36,657 bases of DNA from positions 100,883-137,539 of the forward strand of contig NZ_BMRP01000001.1 of assembly GCF_014648695.1 (NCBI RefSeq), read 5' to 3'. This stretch comes from Streptomyces albospinus (GTDB taxonomy: Bacteria; Actinomycetota; Actinomycetes; Streptomycetales; Streptomycetaceae). Of this stretch, positions 1-6,792 are shown piece after piece. Numbering within the stretch: the stretch's first letter is position 1; each line of letters begins with the position of its first letter. Below the pieces are notes generated by a model. That model was given only the letters and a program-made list of their open reading frames with translations, was not told the DNA's origin and searched no databases. The position numbers and the translations under genes are program-made.

Positions 1-879
1 GGCGGCGCGCCCGGCGGGGCCGGGCCGGGCCGCTCGGCCGCTACCGCCGACCTCTCCGAGGTCTACCTCGCCACCTGCGTCTACGCCGTCTACGACCCGA
101 TCACCCGGATCTGCACCTTCGCCAACGCCGGGCATCTGCCGCCCGTACTGGTCGAGGAGGGCGAGGACGCGCTGCTGCTCGACGTGCCGCCGGGGATGCC
201 CCTCGGGGTCGGTGGCGAGCCGTTCGAGGAGATCGAGGTCGAGGTGCCGGACGGCGCGCTGCTCGCGCTGTACACGGACGGCCTGGTGGAGTCCCGCGAC
301 CACCCGCTGGACGAGGGGTTGCAGGCGTTCCGGATGGCGCTCTCGGAGTCCGGCCGGCCGCTGGAGGACGTCTGCGACCACGTCCTGAGCGCGCTGGACA
401 CCCAGCACGGCGAGGACGACATCGCGCTGCTGATGGCCAGGGTGCACGGCCTGCCGAAGGACGCGGTGGGCGACTGGAGCCTGGCGCCGGAGGCCCGTTC
501 GGTCGCCCGCGCCCGTGAGCTGGCCCGCGACCAGCTCACGGACTGGGGGCTCCAGGGCCTGGTCGACACCACGGAGCTGCTGGTCAGCGAGCTGGTGACC
601 AACGCCCTGCGGCACGGCCACGGGGAGATCCGGCTGCGGTTGCTACTGGACCGCACCCTGGTCTGCGAGGTCTGGGACGCGGATCTCGCCCAGCCGCGCC
701 GCCGCCGGGCCCGGGACACCGACGAGGGCGGTCGCGGCCTCCAGCTCGTCGGCCTGCTGAGCGAGCGCTGGGGCAGCCGCCGCACCCCGCGCGGCAAGAC
801 CGTATGGTTCGAACTGGCCCTGCCGGACGGGGAGTCGGCGCCGATGGATCCGGCGGAGGCGCTGCTGAGCCTGTTCTGA
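1..879 (+). CDS. SpoIIE-family PP2C phosphatase with C-terminal anti-sigma-like kinase domain (5' end missing)
   Basis: The reading frame is open from base 1 to the TGA at 877-879, giving 292 residues, so the true start lies to the left of the window. The first part is the C-terminal half of a SpoIIE-type PP2C phosphatase: it contains the FANAGHLPP segment, the LYTDGLVE motif near residue 90 and a final GEDDIALL metal-ligand motif. After a short linker comes an HATPase domain of the RsbW/SpoIIAB type, with the N-box ELLVSELVTNALRHG near residues 190-205 and a glycine box GGRGLQLV near 240-250. Proteins of this build dephosphorylate anti-anti-sigma factors and can also bind or phosphorylate them, and are abundant in Streptomyces. 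Any N-terminal sensor (PAS, GAF or membrane) cannot be seen. The partner sigma factor is not in the window, so the specific role is unknown. Confidence 0.9.
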   Translation, partial: GGAPGGAGPGRSAATADLSEVYLATCVYAVYDPITRICTFANAGHLPPVLVEEGEDALLLDVPPGMPLGVGGEPFEEIEVEVPDGALLALYTDGLVESRDHPLDEGLQAFRMALSESGRPLEDVCDHVLSALDTQHGEDDIALLMARVHGLPKDAVGDWSLAPEARSVARARELARDQLTDWGLQGLVDTTELLVSELVTNALRHGHGEIRLRLLLDRTLVCEVWDADLAQPRRRRARDTDEGGRGLQLVGLLSERWGSRRTPRGKTVWFELALPDGESAPMDPAEALLSLF

Positions 880-938
880 GCGGGGCCGGTGAATGATCCG
901 GGCCGGTGGAACCTGCCGGGCGCGCGGGCGTTCGGTGG

Positions 939-2351
939 TCAGGCGGTGCGGATGTGGGCCGCCGCCAATTCCGCCTCGTGGACGACGTGTTCGGTGTCGA
1001 CGTCGACCAGCTCGCCCCGGTGCTTGCGCAGCCGGCCGTCGACGAAGACCTCGCTGACGTTCGGCGGCTGGCCGTTGAGGACGATCTGGCCGGTCCAGTC
1101 GAAGCGCGGGGCGAAGTTGAGCGTGCCGGGGTCGAGGACGACGACATCGGCGCGCTTGCCCGGTGTCAGCGACCCGACCCGGTCCGCCATGCCGATGCAC
1201 TCCGCGCCGCCCAGCGTCGCCATCCGCAGCACGGCCGGGATGGTGGGGTGGATCCCGGCGTCCTCGTGGCGGGCCCGCTGGAGGCCGACCGCCGCCTTCA
1301 TGAGGTTGAACATGTCCGAGGTGTCATTGGTCCCGCCGTCGTGGCCCAGCCCGGCCCGTACGCGGTGCGCGTGCAGCGCGGGCAGCGGGCAGATGCCGGA
1401 CGCCAGCCGCATGTTGCTCAGCGGGCAGTGGGCGACCCGGACGTCGTGCTCGCCGGTCAGCGCGATCTCCTCGTCGGTGAGGTGGATCGCGTGGTTCATC
1501 AGCAGGTCCGGACCGAAGGCGCCGATCTCGCGGAGCGAGCGGATCGGGTCGTCCTTGCGGTCGTCGCGGTTCTCCAGGACGTGGGAGTTGAGCATCACGC
1601 CGAGATCGCGGGCGAGTTCGTGGAGCGTCCGCAGATCCGTGAGCTGCGACATCCCGGCGTGCGCCGCCACCTGGACGGAGGCCAGCGGCAGCCGGTCCAG
1701 GAGGTCCTTCTTGACCTTGAGGATGAGATGGGCGTCGGCGGCGCGCTGCGTCGAGGCGTAGACGAAGCGCAGCCCGGCGTCGTCCAGCGCCCGGATGTAG
1801 CGCTCGCTGGTGTCGTACGGGATCGGGTGCACCCAGTCGACGACCGTGGTGACGCCCGCCTGGAGGGCGTCGAGGGCGGCGAGATGGACGAACCGGTACA
1901 TGTCCTGGGCGCCGATCTTCGGCAGGACGGCGCGGTTGCAGTCGGACAGCCAGCCGTTGAGGTCCTCGCCGGAGCAGCCGCCGCGGATGCTGGACTGCCA
2001 CAGGTGGTTGTGCAGATCGACGAAGCCCGGCAGGACGATCTTGCCGCGGGCGTCCAGGACGCGGGCGCCGGCCGGTGCGTCGAGCCCCCGGCCGACGGCG
2101 GCGATGGTGCCGTCCCGCAGCAGCAGGTCGACACCGTTGTCCAGTTGGCCGAGGGGGCCGGCGCCCACCTTCGGGTCCATGGTGAGCACCAGGTCGGCGC
2201 CGCGCAGCAGGGTGGTCCGTCCGTGCCCTGGGGCCGCCACCGGTCTCGGGGAGCGGTCCCGATCGAGGTCGGGGAAGCCGGCCGCGGCGGCCAGGGGGAC
2301 GGTGCCGAGGCCGGCCAGCACCCGCCGCCGGCTCATTTCTGGAAGATTCAT
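939..2351 (-). CDS. Tat-exported metal-dependent amidohydrolase (TRZ/ATZ, 8-oxoguanine or cytosine deaminase-like)
   Basis: The protein has 470 residues. It begins with a twin-arginine signal, SRRRVLAG at residues 7-14, followed by an alanine-rich hydrophobic stretch, so export in folded form is expected. The rest is an amidohydrolase barrel of the COG0402 deaminase group. Visible metal and catalytic motifs are HNH at residues 114-116, HVLE (His257, Glu260), NHAIHLTDEE (His287/His290) and GHDGGTND with Asp338. The C-terminal RVGSLTPGKRADVVVLD is the usual composite-domain ending. Such enzymes deaminate or dechlorinate purines, pyrimidines or triazines; the substrate cannot be read from sequence. 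I chose the ATG at 2351 because a TATAAA box ends 6 bases upstream of it, fitting a leaderless message, and no Shine-Dalgarno sequence is present. An ATG at 2417 would put 22 atypical residues before the Tat motif, and one at 2336 is also possible. Confidence 0.85.
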   Translation of the reverse strand: MNLPEMSRRRVLAGLGTVPLAAAAGFPDLDRDRSPRPVAAPGHGRTTLLRGADLVLTMDPKVGAGPLGQLDNGVDLLLRDGTIAAVGRGLDAPAGARVLDARGKIVLPGFVDLHNHLWQSSIRGGCSGEDLNGWLSDCNRAVLPKIGAQDMYRFVHLAALDALQAGVTTVVDWVHPIPYDTSERYIRALDDAGLRFVYASTQRAADAHLILKVKKDLLDRLPLASVQVAAHAGMSQLTDLRTLHELARDLGVMLNSHVLENRDDRKDDPIRSLREIGAFGPDLLMNHAIHLTDEEIALTGEHDVRVAHCPLSNMRLASGICPLPALHAHRVRAGLGHDGGTNDTSDMFNLMKAAVGLQRARHEDAGIHPTIPAVLRMATLGGAECIGMADRVGSLTPGKRADVVVLDPGTLNFAPRFDWTGQIVLNGQPPNVSEVFVDGRLRKHRGELVDVDTEHVVHEAELAAAHIRTA

Positions 2352-2355
2352 TTCG

Positions 2356-2390
2356 TTTTTATACCGCGCCCGTTCGAACCTGCCGTAAGA
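2356..2390 (-). promoter_or_regulatory. Candidate promoter giving a leaderless amidohydrolase mRNA
   Basis: On the minus strand TATAAA occupies 2363-2358, and exactly six bases separate it from the ATG at 2351. A transcript starting at the normal distance from this -10 would begin at the start codon. Possible -35 sequences are ACGGCA (17-base spacer) or TTACGG (19-base spacer), both weak. Leaderless messages are common in actinobacteria. This is inferred from sequence alone. Confidence 0.4.
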
Positions 2391-2416
2391 ATGTTTCCGG
2401 CCATGTGGCGCGGCCA

Positions 2417-2429
2417 TGACGTCACGTCA
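2417..2429. promoter_or_regulatory. 13-bp perfect palindrome upstream of the amidohydrolase gene
   Basis: TGACGTCACGTCA is a perfect inverted repeat with six-base arms around one C. It lies about 65-80 bases upstream of the amidohydrolase ATG and just downstream of the sdhB stop. The 7-mer ATGTTTC occurs on both sides (2391-2397 and 2433-2439). The position would suit an activator or upstream operator; the binding protein is unknown. Confidence 0.35.
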
Positions 2430-2467
2430 GAAATGTTTCATCCGCAGGCACTTGGCTGCCCGGCCGG

Positions 2468-3265
2468 TCATTCCGTCCGGCGGCGGATCTTGTTCCCGAG
2501 CCACACCAGGGGGTCGTATTTGCGGTCGGCGGCACGCTCCTTCAGCGGGATCAGCGCATTGTCGGTGATCTTGATGTTCTCCGGGCAGACCTCGGTGCAG
2601 CACTTGGTGATGTTGCAGTAGCCCAGCCCGTGCTCGTCCTGCGCGGTGCTCTTGCGGTCCAGCCCGGACGCCGGTGCCGCGTCCAGCGGGTGCATGTCGA
2701 GCTCGGCGATCCGCATCAGGAAGCGCGGCCCGGCGAAGACGTCCTTGTTCTCCTCGTGGTCGCGCACGACATGGCAGGTGTTCTGGCACAGGAAGCACTC
2801 GATGCACTTCCGGAACTCCTGCGACCGGTTCACGTCCTCCTGCTGCATGCGGTACTCGCCGGGGCCCAGGTCCGCCGGCGGGACGAAGGCCGGGATCTCC
2901 CGCGCCTTGGTGTAGTTGAACGCGACGTCGGTGACCAGGTCGCGCAGGACCGGGAAGGCCCGCATCGGGGTGACGGTCACCGTCTCCGTGCGGGAGAAGA
3001 CCGACATCCGGGTCATGCACATCAGTCGCGGGCGCCCGTTGATCTCCGCGCTGCACGAACCGCACTTGCCCGCCTTGCAGTTCCAGCGGACGGCGAGATC
3101 GGGCGCCTGGGTCGCCTGGAGGCGGTGGATGATGTCCAGCACCACCTCGCCCTCGTGCACCTCCACCTCGAAGTCCGTCAGTCCGCCGCCGTCCGCGTCG
3201 CCCCGCCACACCCGGAAGTGCGCCTGGTACGCGCCGGCCCGCTGGTTCGCCTGCCGCTCGCTCAC
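2468..3265 (-). CDS. sdhB: Succinate dehydrogenase/fumarate reductase iron-sulfur subunit (Sdh1 type)
   Basis: This 265-residue protein carries electrons from the flavoprotein to the membrane anchor. The N-terminal plant-type ferredoxin domain holds the [2Fe-2S] motif CKAGKCGSC plus a later Cys in RLMCMTR. The C-terminal domain has CIECFLCQNTC and CNITKCCTEVCPENI, the cysteine sets for the [4Fe-4S] and [3Fe-4S] clusters. In CQNTCH a His follows the last Cys where E. coli SdhB has Pro. The start is GTG at 3265, overlapping the TGA of sdhA by GTGA, so the two genes are translationally coupled. It is the last gene of the operon. The order anchor, flavoprotein, iron-sulfur protein matches the mycobacterial Sdh1 operon (Rv0249c-Rv0247c), not the four-subunit sdhCDAB type. 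Confidence 0.93.
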   Translation of the reverse strand: MSERQANQRAGAYQAHFRVWRGDADGGGLTDFEVEVHEGEVVLDIIHRLQATQAPDLAVRWNCKAGKCGSCSAEINGRPRLMCMTRMSVFSRTETVTVTPMRAFPVLRDLVTDVAFNYTKAREIPAFVPPADLGPGEYRMQQEDVNRSQEFRKCIECFLCQNTCHVVRDHEENKDVFAGPRFLMRIAELDMHPLDAAPASGLDRKSTAQDEHGLGYCNITKCCTEVCPENIKITDNALIPLKERAADRKYDPLVWLGNKIRRRTE

Positions 3266-5199
3266 CGGCTCAGCTCCTCGTCCGTCAGATACTTCACCAG
3301 CTCGTCCTTGTCGAAGAGTTCGAGGAGATCGCGGCGGATCGGCGGGGTCTCCCGGCGGGACAGCCGGATCTGCCCGAGCGCCGGGTCCGCCTCACCCGAG
3401 TCGGCCCGGGTGTCGGCCAGTTCACAGACCAGATTGACGTTGCGCCAGCGCCGGTCCATGTCCGGATGGTCGTCCCGGGTGTGCCCGCCGCGGCTCTCCT
3501 CGCGCTCCAGCGCCGCCCGCGCCACGCACTCGCTGACCAGCAGCATGTTCCGCAGGTCGATGGCCAGGTGCCAGCCGGGGTTGTACTGCCGGTGCCCCTC
3601 GACGCCGGCCCGCCGGGCGCGCACCCGCAGTTCGGCCAGCCGCTCCAGCGCCTCGGCCATCTCGCCCTCCCGGCGGATGATGCCGACCAGGTCGTTCATC
3701 GACTGCTGGAGCTCCTGGTGCAGGGTGTACGGGTTCTCCGCCGGCCCCCGGTCGGCGTGCTGCCCGCCGCCCTCGGCGCTGAAGGGGCGCAGCGCCTCCG
3801 CCTCGGCGGCGTCGATGTCCCGCGGATCGGCGGCCGGCCGGTCGCGCAGCGCCGCCACGTACTCGGCCGCGTAGAGCCCCGCTCGGCGGCCGAAGACCAG
3901 CAGGTCGGACAGCGAGTTGCCGCCCAACCGGTTGGAGCCGTGCATACCGCCGGCCACCTCGCCGGCCGCGAACAGCCCCGGCACCCCGGTCGCCGCCGCG
4001 CTGTCCGGGTCCACCTCCACCCCGCCCATCACGTAGTGGCAGGTCGGGCCGACCTCCATCGGCTCGGCGGTGATGTCCACGTCCGCCAGTTCCTTGAACT
4101 GGTGGTGCATGGACGGCAGCCGGCGCTTGATCACCTCGGCCGGCATCCGCGTCGACACGTCCAGGAACACCCCGCCGTGCGGGGAGCCGCGGCCCGCCTT
4201 GACCTCGGCGTTGATGGCGCGCGCCACCTCGTCGCGGGGCAGCAGCTCGGGCGGCCGGCGGTTGTTGTCCGGGTCCTCGTACCAGCGGTCGCCCTCGGCC
4301 TCGGTCTGTGCGTACTTCTCCTTGAAGACATCGGGGATGTAGTCGAACATGAAGCGGTTGCCGTCGCTGTTGCGCAGCACGCCGCCGTCACCGCGGACGG
4401 ACTCGGTGACGAGGATGCCCTTGACGGACGGCGGCCAGACCATCCCGGTCGGATGGAACTGCACGAACTCCATGTTGATCAGCGGTGCCCCGGCGAGCAG
4501 CGCCAGCGCGTGCCCGTCCCCGGTGTACTCCCACGAATTCGACGTCACCTTGAAGGACTTGCCGATGCCGCCGGTGGCCAGCACCACCGCCGGCGCCTCC
4601 AGGACGAAGAAGCGGCCGGACTCCCGCTGGTAGCAGAAGACCCCGGAGACCCTTCCGTCCTTCTTGAGGACCCGGGTGACGGTGCACTCCTGGAAGACCT
4701 TCAGCCCCGCGTCGTACGAGCCGCTGTCGCGCTCGTCCTCCTGCTGGAGCGAGACGATCTTCTGCTGGAGGGTGCGGATCAGCTCCAGGCCGGTACGGTC
4801 GCCGACGTGCGCCAGCCGCGGGTATTCGTGGCCGCCGAAGTTGCGCTGCGAGATCCGGCCGTCCGCCGTGCGGTCGAAGAGCGCGCCCCAGGTCTCCAAC
4901 TCCCATACCCGGTCGGGGGCTTCGCGGGCGTGCAGCTCGGCCATCCGCCACTGGTTGAGGAACTTTCCGCCGCGCATGGTGTCCCGGAAGTGGACCTGCC
5001 AGTTGTCGTTCTCGTTGGCGTTGCCCATGCTGGCCGCGATACCGCCCTCGGCCATCACGGTATGGGCCTTGCCGAACAGGGACTTGCAGATCACCGCCGT
5101 CCGCATCCCGGCCTCGCGGGCCTCGATGGCGGCGCGCAGCCCGGCGCCGCCCGCGCCCACCACGACCACGTCCCAGGTCTGCCGGTCCACATGCGCCAT
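3262..5199 (-). CDS. sdhA: Succinate dehydrogenase/fumarate reductase flavoprotein subunit (Sdh1 type)
   Basis: The 645-residue protein oxidises succinate to fumarate with FAD. A dinucleotide-binding motif VVVVGAGGAGL lies at residues 11-21. KAHTVMAEGG follows, with His46 in the position of the covalent FAD attachment in SdhA/FrdA proteins. Further active-site motifs are FVQFHPTGM, the ESVRGDGG segment and GGNSLSDLLVFGRRAG near the end of the FAD domain. The C-terminal helical domain contains the usual arginine-rich segment. The frame is open further upstream, but I placed the start at the ATG at 5199 because FAD-binding proteins of this family start just before the first beta strand, and an AAGGAAAGG ribosome site lies about 11 bases upstream. 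It is 62 bases downstream of the anchor gene and overlaps sdhB. Confidence 0.93.
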   Translation of the reverse strand: MAHVDRQTWDVVVVGAGGAGLRAAIEAREAGMRTAVICKSLFGKAHTVMAEGGIAASMGNANENDNWQVHFRDTMRGGKFLNQWRMAELHAREAPDRVWELETWGALFDRTADGRISQRNFGGHEYPRLAHVGDRTGLELIRTLQQKIVSLQQEDERDSGSYDAGLKVFQECTVTRVLKKDGRVSGVFCYQRESGRFFVLEAPAVVLATGGIGKSFKVTSNSWEYTGDGHALALLAGAPLINMEFVQFHPTGMVWPPSVKGILVTESVRGDGGVLRNSDGNRFMFDYIPDVFKEKYAQTEAEGDRWYEDPDNNRRPPELLPRDEVARAINAEVKAGRGSPHGGVFLDVSTRMPAEVIKRRLPSMHHQFKELADVDITAEPMEVGPTCHYVMGGVEVDPDSAAATGVPGLFAAGEVAGGMHGSNRLGGNSLSDLLVFGRRAGLYAAEYVAALRDRPAADPRDIDAAEAEALRPFSAEGGGQHADRGPAENPYTLHQELQQSMNDLVGIIRREGEMAEALERLAELRVRARRAGVEGHRQYNPGWHLAIDLRNMLLVSECVARAALEREESRGGHTRDDHPDMDRRWRNVNLVCELADTRADSGEADPALGQIRLSRRETPPIRRDLLELFDKDELVKYLTDEELSR

Positions 5200-5261
5200 C
5201 AGCGGGCACACCTTTCCTTGGGGTTCCTTGGAGTTGTTTCCGTTGTCCGTGGAGCGTGCCG

Positions 5262-6089
5262 TCAGAAGAAGCGCGGATCCTCGAACGCTCCGCTGGCCAG
5301 CAGGAAGACATAGAAGTCCGCCACCGCCACGCTGATCAGCGAGGCCCAGGCGAGCAGCATGTGGCGCTCGTTCAGCCTGCCGACCCAGCCCCACAGCCGG
5401 TAGCGCACCGGGTGCTTGGAGAAGTGCCGCAGCCGGCCGCCGACGATGTGCCGGCAGGAGTGGCAGGAGAGGGTGTACGCCCAGATCAGCACGATGTTGG
5501 CGAGGAAGACCAGCGAGCCCAGGCCCATGTGGCCCCAGGCGTAGTGCGCGTCGCGGAAGGTGAGCACCGTGTCGTACGTGAGCACGCCGGCGACCAGCAC
5601 CGCGAAGTAGAAGAAGTAGCGGTGGATGTTCTGGAGGATCAGCGGGAAGCGGGTCTCACCGGTGTACTTGGCGTGCGGCTCGGCGACCGCGCAGGCCGGC
5701 GGCGAGGCCCAGAAGCCGCGGTAGTACGCCTTGCGGTAGTAGTAGCAGGTCAGCCGGAAGCCCAGCGGGAAGATCAGGATCAGCAGCGCCGGCGACAGGC
5801 CCCACCAGCTGCCGAGGATCTCCCAGTTGGGGCCGCCGCGCATGGTGTGGCAGTTCTGCGCCAGGCACGGCGAGTAGAACGGCGAGACGTACGGGGCGTG
5901 GTAGTAGTCGGCGTTCGAGAAGGCCCGCCAGGTCGAGTAGACGACGAACGCGAGCAGCCCGGCGGCGGTGCCGGCCGGCGCCAGCCACCAGCGGTCGGTG
6001 CGCAGATGGCGGGCCGGGATGGCGGCGCGCGAGGTGTCGCGCACGCCGATCGCGTCCGTTTGCGGTGGGGGTTCGATGCCAGTGGCCAA
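5262..6089 (-). CDS. Succinate dehydrogenase membrane anchor of the Sdh1 type, probable Rieske-cluster subunit
   Basis: This 275-residue protein has about five membrane helices (roughly residues 34-54, 97-117, 157-178, 189-210 and 243-265), unlike the small paired SdhC/SdhD anchors. Its place upstream of sdhA and its length fit the anchor of mycobacterial Sdh1 (Rv0249c type), for which a membrane-embedded Rieske-type [2Fe-2S] cluster has been described. Candidate ligands are Cys75, Cys80 and His81 in PCLAQNCH before helix 2, and Cys209, His210, Cys212 and His214 in SCHSCRH at the end of helix 4. Which residues bind the cluster is inference. His156 and other histidines are further candidates for cofactor binding. 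The start is TTG at 6089 with GGAG seven bases upstream; it follows the small upstream gene by 15 bases. Confidence 0.82.
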   Translation of the reverse strand: MATGIEPPPQTDAIGVRDTSRAAIPARHLRTDRWWLAPAGTAAGLLAFVVYSTWRAFSNADYYHAPYVSPFYSPCLAQNCHTMRGGPNWEILGSWWGLSPALLILIFPLGFRLTCYYYRKAYYRGFWASPPACAVAEPHAKYTGETRFPLILQNIHRYFFYFAVLVAGVLTYDTVLTFRDAHYAWGHMGLGSLVFLANIVLIWAYTLSCHSCRHIVGGRLRHFSKHPVRYRLWGWVGRLNERHMLLAWASLISVAVADFYVFLLASGAFEDPRFF

Positions 6090-6104
6090 CGTCGTTCTCC
6101 GTCC

Positions 6105-6404
6105 TCAGGGCGCGTGCCGGTCCTTGGCGCCCAGGCCCTCGTCCTCGGCGTCCGTCCACAGTGCGGAGTTGTAGGGGGTGTCGGAGACCGGCACCATCTC
6201 GTCCTCGGCCTTGCCGGGACGGCCCGGGGGCCCGGCGGCCACGCCCTGCCTCAGCAGCGCCAGGCTCTCGCGCAGATGGTCCGTGTCGCTGCGCACCCGG
6301 CGGATGTCCAGCCCGCCGCCGATCCGCGACTCCAGCTTTCCGACTGCCTGGACGAGTCCGTCCAGGCTGCGTTCAACCGCCGTCAAGTCGTCCTGAAGGG
6401 ACAT
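6105..6404 (-). CDS. Small conserved hypothetical protein at the head of the sdh operon
   Basis: The protein has 99 residues, is hydrophilic and has no signal or membrane segment. Residues 1-55 are predicted to be mostly helical with heptad-like spacing of Leu, Val and Ile (for example LTAVERSLDGLVQAVGKLES), suggesting a short coiled coil. The C-terminal part is acidic and contains a SDTPYNSALWTDAEDE segment. The ATG at 6404 has GAGGG seven bases upstream, and the stop is 15 bases from the anchor gene start, so it is co-transcribed with sdh. A protein of similar size (Rv0250c, as I recall) sits at the same place in M. tuberculosis. It may be an accessory or assembly factor of Sdh1, but no function is shown. 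Confidence 0.8.
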   Translation of the reverse strand: MSLQDDLTAVERSLDGLVQAVGKLESRIGGGLDIRRVRSDTDHLRESLALLRQGVAAGPPGRPGKAEDEMVPVSDTPYNSALWTDAEDEGLGAKDRHAP

Positions 6405-6792
6405 AACGTGCCCTCACTTTTGCAGGTGTGGTGGGCGATCTCATGCGCCCGAGAGTGTCGCGCGTCACAGTAGGGGTTGGGAAGGGGTCTGGCGCGACTA
6501 CGACTCGAACCGGTGCGTTTCAGCGAACACGCGCCGTATTGGTTGCCGAACTCCCGTACGAGAGCGCTGGTTCGGGGGTGCGGGCGATGCGCCGTACGCG
6601 CCCCCTTGCAGCACCTGGCGGAGCCCGTATTGGGCCGGGCGGGTGGCCTTGCGGGCGGCCGTCGCCGTGTCGGGCGGGAGGGGGCTCGTCGTTCACCTTC
6701 AGTAGGGGGCCCATAGATGTGATGAGCCGCAAAGTCGGCCGGACGTGTTGCTGCGGCTCGGTGCGGCGCGGGCGAGCCCGGAGGTAACAGTC
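6405..6792. other. Divergent intergenic region between the sdh operon and the orphan binding-protein gene
   Basis: This 388-base stretch has no credible gene. Leftward, TACTGT (6472-6467 on the minus strand) could be a -10 box for the sdh operon, but no good -35 is seen. Rightward, GTTCAC at 6691-6696 and ATAGAT at 6713-6718 (16-base spacer) form a weak promoter candidate for the binding-protein gene. A strong GGAGGT ribosome site is at 6779-6784. Confidence 0.5.

Noticed and set aside
2630..5313. Long open frames on the plus strand opposite sdhB and sdhA.
   Set aside because: They are Arg/Ala/Gly/His-rich products of high-GC codon bias on the opposite strand and show no domain. The minus-strand genes have full family motifs.
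6453..6475. A TGTGA-CGCG-like sequence upstream of the sdh operon recalls a Rex operator.
   Set aside because: The two halves do not match the TGTGAAC/GTTCACA consensus; too many mismatches for a call.
6502..6511. The reverse complement GGTTCGAGTC resembles a tRNA T-arm.
   Set aside because: The flanking bases do not form a five-base T-stem and no acceptor, D or anticodon arm can be drawn. It is a chance match.
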